Source: Anaerolineae bacterium (GTDB lineage: Bacteria > Chloroflexota > Anaerolineae > Aggregatilineales > Phototrophicaceae). Taken from it: DNA of 53,539 nt. The position numbers and the translations under genes were made by a program. The notes beneath the pieces were generated by a model. The model was not told where the DNA came from. It ran no database searches and saw only the letters and a list, made by a program, of their open reading frames with translations. The DNA lies in contig JABWBO010000035.1 of assembly GCA_013360465.1 (NCBI GenBank), positions 1-53,539 on the forward strand, read 5' to 3'. Numbering within the stretch: the stretch's first letter is position 1; every line of letters begins with the position of its first letter. Shown here piece after piece: positions 24,918-33,312 of the stretch.

Positions 24918-27796
24918 CAATCCATACTTTCCGGTTTCATGCGCCAGACGCGAATGACATGCCCACGAATGCTCTTCTGCACGGTGAGGTTGTCTTTGCC
25001 GGGGATGAGTAACCCGTCCTCGCGTAACTGTGCACCGATTGCCTGTTTGGTGAAGCGGAGCAGATGCGTGCGGTTGATCTCACGCAGCACGAGGTCGGGC
25101 AGCAGATAGACAGAACTGCCTTCCCGATAGCCCACGACGACCGTCCCCGGCGTGTGGTCACTCGAAAATCTAGACGGCGATAGTTCATCAATAACACACT
25201 GACCGCCGACGAGAAGCTGACCGAGCAGGTCGAGAAAGACTCGTCCCGCACGCTCCTGCTGCACCGCCTGCACGGTCGCGACGATGGCATCCTGCCACGG
25301 CGGCAGCGCATCGTCCGCGCCACGTTCGGTCATAAACTCATGCAGAAGTTGGTAGACCGAAACGAGGACTGCCCAGTTGTTAACCATGCGTCCAGTGTTC
25401 GCCTGCCGTCCCAGCTTTGCCTGAAGTTTTGCGGCGTAACCCTGTGCATTCATGGGAAACCGTTTAGCGAGGTCGTCGGTGAGCGTTCCCGCATCGGCGC
25501 GATCGGCGAGCCATTGAATGAACGCACTGGTGAAGACGGGCAGGTCACGGCGCACAGCTTCCGCCCGCGCCAGCATCTTGCCCCCCGGATCGCGCTTCTC
25601 CCATGGCGGAATTTCTAAAACTAGCATACGTGCCAGAATTGAGGCTTCGCCCTCGATGGTGGTTTCACCCGTCGAGAGCAGCAGTCCGCGACAGGGACGT
25701 TCCTGCCGCATCTTTGCTTCGCGAGTCAAACGCCCGCGTCCCATGCCGCGCGAGTAGCTTTGTAGAAAGCGGGTGAACGTGCGTTCGTCGGCGTAACAGG
25801 TCTTGTAGTCGTCCACCCAGTAGAGCGCATCCGCCAGCGTGTAGCCAAGGGCTTCGACGGTGTTCACCGTGTCGCCCCACTGCGCGGGCGGCGTATCGCG
25901 AGTGAACTCACCGTAGAAGCTGGTCATTAGCGCGGCGATCTCGCTCTTGCCGCTACCAGTTGTGCCGACCAAGTGAAGGGCTGGCTTTGGTGCAGCAGTC
26001 GGGAAGAAGCGCTGCATTACTGGCAGCAGCGAAAAGGCGATCAAGACGGATGCCAGTTCTTTGGGGAAAACGACGATGGTCGCTCGAAAAGCATTGAGTC
26101 CGTCCTCCCATGCGGATTGTTTCAGTCCGTAATCGCGCAGACGGCTCTCCAGTGCTACTTCGGGCGGATTATTCACGATGCCTGCTGCGCTGACGGTGAT
26201 GTCGGGCGAGACAAACTGCCAGTGATCGTCGATCTGCGTCCAACCGATGAAGCGATAAGTCTGACGGCGGGGCGCATCGGCTGAGAGTTTCAGGATCGCG
26301 GGCGCGAGGTGTTTCTGCATCCCGGCACGCGGGGAGAATACGCCACCCGCTTTTCCGGCGATGAAGCGAGCGAGCGCGTTAGGATCGCCGAACAATTCGT
26401 CCGGCGCGTCGATAGTGGTTGAGTAAGTCGGGTGAACGAGCTGCAAACGCATCTGTCGATCGACCTGCCCATCGTCATCGACCTGCATCATCCATTCCAG
26501 CACACGACCAGTCCAATCAGCGACAGTCAGTCGGGACAACCCGCGTTCAGTTTCTTTCTCATACACCATGCCGCCGTCCCGCTCGGTATACCGCTCTGCC
26601 CCTTCGCTGTGCGGTACTGCAGATCGTTCCCGTTCGCGGCGGGCTTCACGGTACAGGCGATCAAGGTCAGCAACCTTCAACCCATCACCGCACACCGATT
26701 TGAGCCGCTGGCGCGTTTCTGCCCACTCAACCGGGTTCATGCCGGCACAGGCGCGCACCGTTTCCGCGATCTGTGTGACAGTCGGGTGATCCGACGCGTC
26801 GGTTTGCCGACTGTAGCGGTTGACAAGATGCTCTACCTGATCACGCGGATTCTGAATCGGATCGCGCGGCGGACGGCTGTAGACGCTGCGGATCGTCGCA
26901 AGTGCCTCGCGTTCGCTGCCTCCTTCCGCCACATAACGCGGGATAAGCTGCGCCTCGGCATCTGGCTGCGAATGCCCCGCATCGCGCAGTTGACACGCCG
27001 CCTGAAAGAGTTCGGTGTTCCGGCTGCCTTCCATCGCGCCGGAAACGAGATAGTCCTCGGTGCGTTTGGGCAGTGGGTGCTGCCCATTCCCGTTGAGCGA
27101 GAGGACATTCAAGCTGCCGATCCGCTCGACCTGCGGTTGGCTTTCCAACCACGCGAAATCAGCGAGCAGATAGCGGCGATCTGGGTATAGTTCGACCAGT
27201 TTGACCACCACACCTCCGCGTTCAGGTTTAGTGTTTACACTGCCAACCAATCTCATCACAGACGCGACCGACTTGACATACTGCGGATCGCCGCCAAGCG
27301 CGCTGAATAGTCCGCGCAGCATCCCCGCTGCTTGTTTTCGAGCTGCTTCATCTATAAGGGAAGTGGGTTCTTTGAGCAGCCAATAAGCGTGCAAGCCACC
27401 GCCGCTGTCGATGATGACCGATGGCAGCGGGTTGAAAGCGTGCAGTTTCTCCAGCGCTGCCGTTCGGTGTGCTGAGTCGTCGTCGCAGTCGAGATCGACC
27501 CACAGCGCGGGCAGCAGCGCCGCCGCTTCCACTTTACCCTGCTTCTGTGAACGCAAACACGGCGCGAAGTACAATCCATATTCGTTCTCACGGTTGAGTG
27601 TCGTTCCACGATTGAACGCGTTGGTGAGCGCCCGCTTATCCCCGACTTTGCTCCACAATGAGCGAGCATCTCCGGTTGTCGGGTGGATACAGCGCAGTTC
27701 AAAATACAACTCGTCCGGTGCACCCTTGTAGAGAGCACGGAGGAAATCACGCCACGCCGGTGTATTGCCGGGCGCGTCAGTTTGTGCGATACTCAT
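24893..27796 (-). CDS. Primase-helicase of plasmid/element replication
   Basis: The product is 967 residues from the ATG at 27796, which has GAAGGAAT upstream; the longer frame adds seven residues without a ribosome site. The N-terminal third resembles RepB/DUF-type primases: an acidic motif ALWVDLDCDDD (about 100-110), then SVIIDSGGGLHAYWLLKEP. The C-terminal half is a DUF927-like SF3/AAA ATPase with Walker A GTTGSGKSE, Walker B ALYWVDDY, and LSTGETTIEGEASILARML resembling motif C and an arginine finger region. Such fused proteins start replication of plasmids and integrative elements. Its stop lies within the TTCACA repeat field, and it is last in the backbone operon. Confidence 0.85.
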   Translation of the reverse strand: MSIAQTDAPGNTPAWRDFLRALYKGAPDELYFELRCIHPTTGDARSLWSKVGDKRALTNAFNRGTTLNRENEYGLYFAPCLRSQKQGKVEAAALLPALWVDLDCDDDSAHRTAALEKLHAFNPLPSVIIDSGGGLHAYWLLKEPTSLIDEAARKQAAGMLRGLFSALGGDPQYVKSVASVMRLVGSVNTKPERGGVVVKLVELYPDRRYLLADFAWLESQPQVERIGSLNVLSLNGNGQHPLPKRTEDYLVSGAMEGSRNTELFQAACQLRDAGHSQPDAEAQLIPRYVAEGGSEREALATIRSVYSRPPRDPIQNPRDQVEHLVNRYSRQTDASDHPTVTQIAETVRACAGMNPVEWAETRQRLKSVCGDGLKVADLDRLYREARRERERSAVPHSEGAERYTERDGGMVYEKETERGLSRLTVADWTGRVLEWMMQVDDDGQVDRQMRLQLVHPTYSTTIDAPDELFGDPNALARFIAGKAGGVFSPRAGMQKHLAPAILKLSADAPRRQTYRFIGWTQIDDHWQFVSPDITVSAAGIVNNPPEVALESRLRDYGLKQSAWEDGLNAFRATIVVFPKELASVLIAFSLLPVMQRFFPTAAPKPALHLVGTTGSGKSEIAALMTSFYGEFTRDTPPAQWGDTVNTVEALGYTLADALYWVDDYKTCYADERTFTRFLQSYSRGMGRGRLTREAKMRQERPCRGLLLSTGETTIEGEASILARMLVLEIPPWEKRDPGGKMLARAEAVRRDLPVFTSAFIQWLADRADAGTLTDDLAKRFPMNAQGYAAKLQAKLGRQANTGRMVNNWAVLVSVYQLLHEFMTERGADDALPPWQDAIVATVQAVQQERAGRVFLDLLGQLLVGGQCVIDELSPSRFSSDHTPGTVVVGYREGSSVYLLPDLVLREINRTHLLRFTKQAIGAQLREDGLLIPGKDNLTVQKSIRGHVIRVWRMKPESMDCEGCETEA

Positions 27797-27880
27797 ATTT
27801 ATTCCTTCGGATATCACACAGGGGTTTGAAGCGCACTCGTTTGGCGACAGGATCGCTTCATTCCCTTGTGTGCTTTTCGG

Positions 27881-28873
27881 CTAAAAGTCGATGTCGAAGT
27901 CTGGTTCACGTTCCGGTGGGGAAAAATCCAACTGGCGCACGTCGGCGAAAAAGGCTTCCCGCTCCACCCCGCTCATCTCTTTGATCCCATCCGCAAGCTG
28001 GCGCAGTGTGGCGAAATCCCCACCGATCTCACTGTGCAAGAGCCGTGCCAGCAGTTCCGCCTCGTCGCGCTTCAGTCCACCGATCAACGGGCGAAATTCC
28101 ACCTCATCATCTTCGATGGTGCGGTAATACCCCGTCGCGCTGGTCTGCTCGTCGGTGCGCCGCGCTCCCACCCAGAAGTCAAACCCGTCATCTTCCAACT
28201 CGACTGAACCGTGTGCCGGTTCTTCGGTGATCGCGCGCTGCGCTGTCCGGGCTGCATCGAGCGCGTCGTAGCGCTGTTCCCAATCCAGTCCGACGTAGCG
28301 TTCCAACAGCCCTTCCGTCTCGTGTTCGGTGACGCGGTGCAGCATCTCGATGTGATCCACCTTCCGGTTCTGCGAGAAGTACAACGGCACGCGCTGCCCA
28401 TGCTCCTCGTCAAAAACCGTCCCCGGCAGCACCACATGGGCATGTGGATCGTGCAGTCCCGGCGACTGAGGATCGGTTCTGTTTCGGTGATGGAGGACAT
28501 AGCTGTACTCGATGCCTGTGTCCAAGCCGCGCTCGTCGAAAAAGCCCTCAACCACGTTTTCGGTTAGCTCGCGGACAAAACGTTCGCGCTGCTCGAACGG
28601 AATCATCGCAGTCAGCTCCGGGTTCGGGTTGATGACGAGCGAAAACGTCAGCACATGCTCGCTGCGCAAGTCATCGCAGCGCTGCGCGATGTCACCGACC
28701 GAACCGCCCATCCCGTGATCGATCCACCGTTCCATGCCAGCGCGCTGCTTCACATAGCCGTCGCGGCTGTCGCGGTAGGTCAAGTACTTGAGCAGATTCT
28801 TCGCCCGCTTCGCATCATCATCGGTCGGCTTCTTGTACTTCACGTTCGCTACACACATCTGCTTGCGATCCAT
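27881..28873 (-). CDS. Relaxase-like mobilisation protein
   Basis: This 330-residue protein has candidate nicking tyrosines near the N-terminus (KYLTYRDSR, Tyr30 and Tyr33) and a His-rich motif HDPHAHVVLPGT at about 173-184 that resembles the metal-binding HUH motif of MOB relaxases. The C-terminal half is charged and helical with an acidic end (PPEREPDFDIDF). It follows a ribbon-helix-helix gene by three bases and an HU-like gene, the usual relaxosome company. Function would be nicking at oriT to mobilise the element. Family assignment is by motif only; it could instead be a rolling-circle replication protein. Confidence 0.6.
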   Translation of the reverse strand: MDRKQMCVANVKYKKPTDDDAKRAKNLLKYLTYRDSRDGYVKQRAGMERWIDHGMGGSVGDIAQRCDDLRSEHVLTFSLVINPNPELTAMIPFEQRERFVRELTENVVEGFFDERGLDTGIEYSYVLHHRNRTDPQSPGLHDPHAHVVLPGTVFDEEHGQRVPLYFSQNRKVDHIEMLHRVTEHETEGLLERYVGLDWEQRYDALDAARTAQRAITEEPAHGSVELEDDGFDFWVGARRTDEQTSATGYYRTIEDDEVEFRPLIGGLKRDEAELLARLLHSEIGGDFATLRQLADGIKEMSGVEREAFFADVRQLDFSPPEREPDFDIDF

Positions 28874-28876
28874 CGC

Positions 28877-29179
28877 CTAGCCCTCGCGTTTGCGCGTTAC
28901 CCGCTCGATGAAGGCATTGAGGTTTGCTGCCATCACTTCGACCTTCTCATCCAGCGCATCGACTTTGCTTTCGATGCCTTTGGCGATGGCGCGGCGCGAT
29001 CCGGGCAAGTCTTCCTGCGCGGCGAGGTAGTAATTGACCGCATCGCGCAGCAGATCATTCTTGCTCACGAATTTGCCGACGCGGGCGCGCGTGCTGCGCA
29101 AGGCTTCCAATCGGCGCATCTGATCGGGCGTGAGATTCACCGTCATGCGTTCGCTGTACGGATTGGTTTTCTTCTTCAT
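28877..29179 (-). CDS. Ribbon-helix-helix relaxosome-type protein (MobC-like)
   Basis: This 100-residue basic protein has an N-terminal ribbon-helix-helix pattern (RMTVNLTPDQMRRLEALRS, then FVSKNDLLRDAVNYYL) and a C-terminal coiled coil (VDALDEKVEVMAANLNAFIE). Such proteins bind oriT next to relaxases or repress their own operon. The start overlaps the stop of the HU-like gene by four bases (ATGA) and its stop is three bases from the relaxase start, so the three are co-translated. Confidence 0.7.
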   Translation of the reverse strand: MKKKTNPYSERMTVNLTPDQMRRLEALRSTRARVGKFVSKNDLLRDAVNYYLAAQEDLPGSRRAIAKGIESKVDALDEKVEVMAANLNAFIERVTRKREG

Positions 29180-29499
29180 CGTTCGTCACTCCCTTCTATG
29201 CCTGCCAAGATCGCGGCGCGAAGTTTCCCGGTCGGGCGAAAGCGCACATAGATTCGTTTGAGCGTCTTGGCGGTGCTGCCACGCTGTGCCTGCATCCGGC
29301 GCTGAACTGCGCCACCGCTGCGCATGTCCTGCACATCGACCAGCAGCTTGCCCAAATCGGCAACGGTGATGGTCGCGCCGGGACGTGCCAGTTCGACCAA
29401 CCAGAGTTCCGCCATGACTTCCAACACCTCAGCGACATCCCGCCGCTTGAGATGCGGCAGTCGCAATGCAATCTCCCGAACCATTTGCTGGTGATTCAT
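29176..29499 (-). CDS. HU/IHF-like DNA-binding protein
   Basis: This 107-residue protein matches the HU fold layout. Two N-terminal helices (MVREIALRLPHLKRRDVAEV, LEVMAELWLVELARPGATIT) and a beta arm region (VADLGKLLV) lead to RIYVRFRPTGKLRAAIL near the end, comparable with the RFKPGKELKE ending of HU. The ribosome site GGAGGGG is strong. HU/IHF-like proteins bend DNA, and here the gene starts 75 bp from the end of an eight-hairpin array, so DNA folding at an oriT or origin is a natural guess. Confidence 0.65.
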   Translation of the reverse strand: MNHQQMVREIALRLPHLKRRDVAEVLEVMAELWLVELARPGATITVADLGKLLVDVQDMRSGGAVQRRMQAQRGSTAKTLKRIYVRFRPTGKLRAAILAGIEGSDER

Positions 29500-29574
29500 G
29501 TTGTCCCCTCCTTCTCGATCCGAGCGCTGTCAAAGTGGTGCAAGTTGGTTGCGTCAGCCGGGACGGGTGACGCG

Positions 29575-29821
29575 CGTGGGCGCGATTGGGTGCGCCCACG
29601 TGGCAGGCGGGTGCTGCGCACCACCGCCTGCGTGCAGGGTGTGGAACACGCTGCACCAGCCACTCCGGCGCATGAGGAGCCAGCGGATTTAGCTGGCTTC
29701 TGACCCCCTGTGACCCATTCTGAAATGGACACAGCCCCACCGGGGGTCAGACGAGGGCGCAGCGCCCCGACGCTGCGCCGCAAGGCAGGACGGAGGACTG
29801 CCTTGCATTGCGCTGTGCGCA
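29575..29821. other. Eight consecutive hairpins: candidate oriT or single-strand origin
   Basis: This 352-bp gene-free gap holds eight inverted repeats in a row. CGTGGGCGC/GCGCCCACG (29575-29600). GCAGGCGG/CCGCCTGC (29603-29631) with an inner GTGC/GCAC. GTGCAG/CTGCAC (29632-29656) with inner GTGT/ACAC. AGCCAGC/GCTGGCT (29678-29698). CTGACCCCC/GGGGGTCAG (29700-29750) with inner TGTG/CACA and CCATT/AATGG. GGCGCAGCG/CGCTGCGCC (29756-29779). GCAAGGCAG/CTGCCTTGC (29780-29806). TGCGC/GCGCA (29809-29821). All listed stems are perfect. It lies between the HU/MobC/relaxase genes and parR, so oriT, a single-strand origin or a centromere are all possible. Confidence 0.7.
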
Positions 29822-29851
29822 CGAACCGCTTATGTAGAACACGATCAGTCG

Positions 29852-30265
29852 TTACCATTTCGCCTTCTTCACTTTCTCCTCGCGCTTGTTGGCTTCTACC
29901 TCGTCAACAACCTTTGTCGGCTCTCGGATCGAGACAGCGCCTCCAGCAGTGGTCTGAATCACCCCCAGCGCCGCGACATGCTGAATCACCTGCTCCATGT
30001 AACGCGGCAGATCGCCCATCGCTGACCGTATCCACGCCGCATCATCACAGACCTGCGCAAAACGTCCCGGATCGAACGGCTGCGGCGAATTGCGCGGCAG
30101 CACCGGGCGAAAGCCACCCCGATGCCGTTCGATGTACTCGCGCATCAAGTCCTTCATCACCGCGTTGCGGCTCCCACGCGGGATGCTGTTCCACCATGCG
30201 ATCAGGTCAGTGTCCTCCGTGAAGGTCATTTTGACCGTCGCCGTCATGCGTTTGGTCTTTGCCAT
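29852..30265 (-). CDS. parR: ParR-like partition adaptor
   Basis: This 137-residue protein directly follows the actin-like gene. I start at the ATG at 30265, which has a perfect AGGAGG eight bases upstream; the longer frame has no such site. The N-terminus is a ribbon-helix-helix pattern (RMTATVKMTF, then GSRNAVMKDLMREYIERH), as in ParR centromere-binding proteins. The C-terminus is very basic (NKREEKVKKAKW). ParR binds a centromere and the end of the ParM filament. The 77-bp gap to parM, or the hairpin array downstream, could hold the centromere. Confidence 0.65.
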   Translation of the reverse strand: MAKTKRMTATVKMTFTEDTDLIAWWNSIPRGSRNAVMKDLMREYIERHRGGFRPVLPRNSPQPFDPGRFAQVCDDAAWIRSAMGDLPRYMEQVIQHVAALGVIQTTAGGAVSIREPTKVVDEVEANKREEKVKKAKW

Positions 30266-30342
30266 GCTCGAAACCTCCTCTTGGGGGTGTACGCCCTTGT
30301 ACGCACGCTGTCCGAACCGGTACGACACCCCCAACACCCCAC

Positions 30343-31395
30343 TTACCCCTGACGGGATACGAACCGGGCATAGTTGAGATACCCGCGCGCATTCGCCAAC
30401 TGCGCTTCTGGCAGCAATTGCGCCTGCGAGTACGCGGCTTTCACTTCGTCGTAGACCAACTCCGCACCACCACCGGACAGGTAGATCACATCGACGGTCG
30501 CGCCGCCGTGCCACTTCTCACCCATCAGGCTCAAGGTCGCGCTGCGGAGTGGGGCAAGCGCTTCTTCGACGATCCCACTGTAGTCGACCGGCTGACCGTT
30601 GGCGCGAAACACGCCTGTACGCAGCACTTCCTCCACGATCTTGAATGGCATCTTTTGCCGGTAATCCCGTTCGAGGACGGCGGCGATCCGCTCTTGAGCC
30701 GTATAAACGCCGCTTTCGACGCTGCCGCTTTCTGCGTCCACATACTCACCTTCGTCGTCCAATGCCAGATCGACGGTGTACGTCCCCACATCACACACCC
30801 CCGTCCGGCGATAGGTGTGCTGGCGGTTGATCTCACCGCTCTCCGTCAGACTCATGGCGTAGATCGACCCGTAGCCTTGCGGCATGACCATCACTTCTGA
30901 GATGTTGGCGACCAGTTCGGCGGTATCCGTTTTGATGATGTGCTGACCGACGAGCGAGGCTTTCAATTCCGCCGCGTCGCGCATGTGATCCACCGGCAGC
31001 CCCGACGCCAAACGGATATGCACGATGTCGCGGTTCCACATGCCCGCGACCAGCTTGCCGATGGCGACTTTTGCCAGCCGCAGCCGAAACGCATTTCCCA
31101 TCGTCACTTCATTGGCGGTGCGCCCCCGCAAGCGCAGCATTTCGCCCGGCGGAAGCTGCGACAATGCCAGATCGCCGACGAACCACGCGCCCTCGTCATC
31201 GGTGATTTGATCGCCGGGATGCCGTTCAGCGATGTCGTCTTGCGCGAACTTGATTTCGCGGGCATGTCCCATCACAGAGGGGAACGTCACGATTTGATCG
31301 GTGGTCACCGCTTTCGTGACCCCGTAGCCAATATCCAGCCCGACGGTGATGCTGCTGCCGGGCAGGCTGTTCTGAGCGATTTTGCGCTTGGTCAT
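30343..31395 (-). CDS. parM: ParM-like actin-family segregation ATPase
   Basis: The protein has 350 residues with actin-fold nucleotide motifs: phosphate 1 GLDIGYGVTKAV (about 19-30), phosphate 2 VCDVGTYTVDLAL (about 205-217) and adenosine motif VIYLSGGGAELVYDEV (about 305-320). This matches plasmid ParM/Alp-type segregation proteins rather than MreB or FtsA. The start overlaps the stop of the upstream 66-residue gene (ATGA). With the ParR-like product it would form filaments that push replicated copies apart. Its presence shows the element descends from a low-copy plasmid or still behaves as one. Confidence 0.85.
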   Translation of the reverse strand: MTKRKIAQNSLPGSSITVGLDIGYGVTKAVTTDQIVTFPSVMGHAREIKFAQDDIAERHPGDQITDDEGAWFVGDLALSQLPPGEMLRLRGRTANEVTMGNAFRLRLAKVAIGKLVAGMWNRDIVHIRLASGLPVDHMRDAAELKASLVGQHIIKTDTAELVANISEVMVMPQGYGSIYAMSLTESGEINRQHTYRRTGVCDVGTYTVDLALDDEGEYVDAESGSVESGVYTAQERIAAVLERDYRQKMPFKIVEEVLRTGVFRANGQPVDYSGIVEEALAPLRSATLSLMGEKWHGGATVDVIYLSGGGAELVYDEVKAAYSQAQLLPEAQLANARGYLNYARFVSRQG

Positions 31396-31592
31396 TGTGG
31401 TTCTCCTTGGTTGATCAGTTTTTTCTGTGTGGATAGCTCACGACTCTTTTCCGGCTGAACAAGGTGGGCATCGAGCGCCGCACGGATCAGTGCCCCAGCT
31501 CGCCGATATTTGAGGGATGGACGCAGCGCCCGATAAATCGCTGCTTCATGCGGATCATCCAGATTAAGGGTGAATTCGATTCGTTTGATCAT
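31392..31592 (-). CDS. Small RHH-like protein, first gene of the parMR operon
   Basis: The product has 66 residues from the ATG at 31592 (GAGGAAAG upstream). It starts with a short strand (IKRIEFTLNL), followed by two helices (EAAIYRALRPSLKYRRAG, ALIRAALDAHLV), a plan resembling ribbon-helix-helix DNA-binding proteins. It overlaps parM by four bases, so it is probably an operon repressor or an accessory partition protein. Too short to assign firmly. Confidence 0.5.
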   Translation of the reverse strand: MIKRIEFTLNLDDPHEAAIYRALRPSLKYRRAGALIRAALDAHLVQPEKSRELSTQKKLINQGEPQ

Positions 31593-31633
31593 GTCTTTCC
31601 TCGCGTTTACGACTTCGATACGGACTGAACTAT

Positions 31634-31681
31634 GAAAAAGAAAAGCGCTTCGCCAGCACTGAGTTTGCTGACGAAAACGCT
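31634..31681 (-). terminator. Rho-independent terminator after the 63-aa gene
   Basis: On the minus strand an imperfect 15-base stem (GCGTTTTCGTCAGCA with TGCTGGCGAAGCGC, loop AACTCAG) is followed by TTTTCTTTTTC. It sits four bases beyond the stop of the gene at 31685 and separates that gene from the parMR operon. Confidence 0.65.
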
Positions 31682-31684
31682 CGA

Positions 31685-31876
31685 CTATGCCGTGTGCTTG
31701 AGTTCCTTTTCTTGGCTTTCCTGTTCGGCAAGACGTTCGCCGTCGCGGATCAGTTGGGCAAGTCCGTTGGTGTGAGCGGCGAGTGCATCGGGGAGACTTC
31801 TGAAGCGCCACAACGTCGGATCGTTGCCAATGGTCATTGGTATGGCTGTTGTTCTCCGCTTACGTTGTTTTGCCAT
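31685..31876 (-). CDS. Small basic protein of unknown function, 63 aa
   Basis: The product is short and charged (MAKQRKRRTTAIPM at the start, then helical LPDALAAHTNGLAQLIRDGE). AGGGT precedes the ATG. It has its own terminator, and its start lies 24 bp from the nearer operator, so it is likely controlled by the divergent XRE regulator. It could be an accessory or excisionase-like protein; that is a guess from position. Confidence 0.45.
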   Translation of the reverse strand: MAKQRKRRTTAIPMTIGNDPTLWRFRSLPDALAAHTNGLAQLIRDGERLAEQESQEKELKHTA

Positions 31877-31899
31877 GTGTACCCTAATCAGAATGCTGT

Positions 31900-31971
31900 A
31901 TTCGTATTCTGGTACGAATTTGAAGTAGAGTAAACGGCGCGACAGAATTCATATCGTACTAAAGTACGAAT
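31900..31971. promoter_or_regulatory. Paired operators TCGTA-N6-TACGA, 52 bp apart
   Basis: ATTCGTA-TTCTGG-TACGAAT lies at 31900-31919 and ATCGTA-CTAAAG-TACGAA at 31953-31970. Both share TCGTA-N6-TACGA with the same six-base spacer. Their centres (31909.5 and 31961.5) are 52 bp apart, five helical turns, so dimers would sit on the same DNA face. They lie between the divergent 63-residue gene and the XRE gene. Binding by the XRE product is inferred. Confidence 0.6.
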
Positions 31972-32047
31972 ATCGCACCGTAATGAAAAGAATAAATGAA
32001 TCTAGTGGATTATGTCAAGTGGATAAATCGAAGGTTGTGGGGTTGGC

Positions 32048-32053
32048 TATAAT
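32048..32053 (+). promoter_or_regulatory. Candidate -10 box of the XRE-hicAB operon
   Basis: TATAAT lies 43 bp before the XRE start codon. No good -35 element is present 16-18 bases upstream, so it may be weak or depend on an activator. The second operator lies about 78 bp upstream of it. Confidence 0.4.
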
Positions 32054-32096
32054 GAGAGGATGAAAACCAGATCACTGGCAAGGATGTTATGCTGAC

Positions 32097-32738
32097 ATGA
32101 CCTATTCATCGTCTACCCTCGGAGCGTTCGTTGCGGAATTGATGCGAAAACGCAAGCACAATAATGTCTCGCTTGCCGAAGCTGCGCGTGTTTCCGAGGG
32201 CGTGATCCGCAACCTACTTAAGGTGGGAATCGATCCGAAAGCGAAAGACCCCGACCCGCGCACTTTAAGGCGCGTCGCCGACGCGCTTGATATTGATGCG
32301 CTGATGTTGTTTCGACTTGCCGGGTATATCCAACCTGCACCCGATGCAAATTCGGTACGTGCGGAGTATCTTGCCGATGTATTTGACAGCCTTGCTCCGG
32401 AAAAACAGGATGCGGTGATGGGTGTGCTGGAAGCAATGGCGGATCAAGGGCAGGTGAAGGCAGTCATACAGGAAATGCGGCATGGTTCGCAGCCTGCCTT
32501 AGCAGGAATGGATATCAATTTTCCGGCACTGATTCGGGAAGCGGCGAATCAACTGATTGCCCATTACGCGATGACTGCTCCTGCCGATGTGAGCCGCATT
32601 GGTCCGGGGATTGAAGTGCTGCGGACGCAGTGGAAGGATTTACCGGAAGGGACTCAGATGCGAATCATGGCATTGATCCGGCGGAAATTGTCGCTCGATT
32701 ATGATCCGACAATGGTCGAAACTGAATGGCGGGATTAA
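32097..32738 (+). CDS. XRE-family transcriptional regulator
   Basis: The 213-residue protein has an N-terminal helix-turn-helix: NNVSLAEAARVSEGVIRNLL (about 22-41) followed by RTLRRVADALDIDALMLFRLA (about 52-72), the Cro/CI layout in which the second half reads like a XRE stabilising helix. The C-terminal 130 residues are helical and without a known ligand motif. It is the first gene of an operon with hicA three bases downstream. It probably binds the paired operators and controls element genes, as prophage or ICE repressors do. Confidence 0.75.
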   Translation: MTYSSSTLGAFVAELMRKRKHNNVSLAEAARVSEGVIRNLLKVGIDPKAKDPDPRTLRRVADALDIDALMLFRLAGYIQPAPDANSVRAEYLADVFDSLAPEKQDAVMGVLEAMADQGQVKAVIQEMRHGSQPALAGMDINFPALIREAANQLIAHYAMTAPADVSRIGPGIEVLRTQWKDLPEGTQMRIMALIRRKLSLDYDPTMVETEWRD

Positions 32739-32741
32739 CGT

Positions 32742-33038
32742 ATGTCCAAACGTGAGAAGCTCCGTCGCAAACTGCGGAACAATCCCGAAAATGCAACCAT
32801 GCAAGAGGTCGAAACGCTGCTATCGCGTTTTGGTTTCACTTTGGCGCGCATTAGTGGTAGTCATCACATTTATGAGTATGAAGCAGGCGACCTTTGGAAA
32901 CAGGTCATCGTCCCGCTGCATGGCAACAAGGTCAAGAGAATTTATGTGAAGAAAGTAGTTGAGGCAATCGACGAGCTATTTCCTGAAGAACCGGAAGATC
33001 AAGCGGAGGAAAGCGGTGATCATGAAAACATTGAATGA
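32742..33038 (+). CDS. hicA: HicA-type mRNA interferase toxin
   Basis: The 98-residue protein has the HicA double-stranded RNA-binding-like core: FGFTLARISGSHHIYEY with the catalytic histidine in GSHH, then KQVIVPLHGNKVKRIYVKKV. Such toxins cut mRNA. It is longer than usual (HicA is often 60-80) because of an N-terminal basic helix and an acidic tail (FPEEPEDQAEESGDHE) whose codons overlap the antitoxin start. Toxin before antitoxin is the normal HicAB order. The set lies between the regulator and the integrase, so it could stabilise the element. Confidence 0.8.
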   Translation: MSKREKLRRKLRNNPENATMQEVETLLSRFGFTLARISGSHHIYEYEAGDLWKQVIVPLHGNKVKRIYVKKVVEAIDELFPEEPEDQAEESGDHENIE

Positions 33039-33243
33039 TTATCTAGCGATGCCCTATACGATTGAGGTCATTCCCGACGATGAAGCCTGGTTTGTTCAAA
33101 TCAAAGAACTGCCCGGCTGTATGACGGAAGTCGATGAGTGGGAAGAAATACTCCCAGCTATTCAGGATGCGAAACGGTTGTGGATCGAATTGGCTTTGGA
33201 GCGCGGACGGACTATCCCTGAAGCAGTCGGTGTTCCCAGATAG
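33022..33243 (+). CDS. hicB: HicB-type antitoxin, short
   Basis: This 73-residue protein matches the N-terminal HicB fold: YTIEVIPDDEAWFVQIKELPGCMTEVDEW, where LPGC is the family hallmark, then LPAIQDAKRLWIELALERGRTIPE. There is no C-terminal DNA-binding domain, so repression may be delegated to the XRE protein encoded upstream. It overlaps hicA by 17 bp. I start at the ATG at 33022. Confidence 0.8.
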   Translation: MKTLNDYLAMPYTIEVIPDDEAWFVQIKELPGCMTEVDEWEEILPAIQDAKRLWIELALERGRTIPEAVGVPR

Positions 33244-33312
33244 CCTACGGAATTACATGAAGTCGCGTAGGAAGAGCCGCAATCAAGGTGAAAGTTGAGT
33301 TTGGAAAGCGCC

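Noticed and set aside
29496-29858. Frames of 60-170 residues over the hairpin array on both strands
   Set aside because: All are Arg/Pro/Ala-rich and arise because G+C-rich palindromes lack stops; none has a ribosome site.
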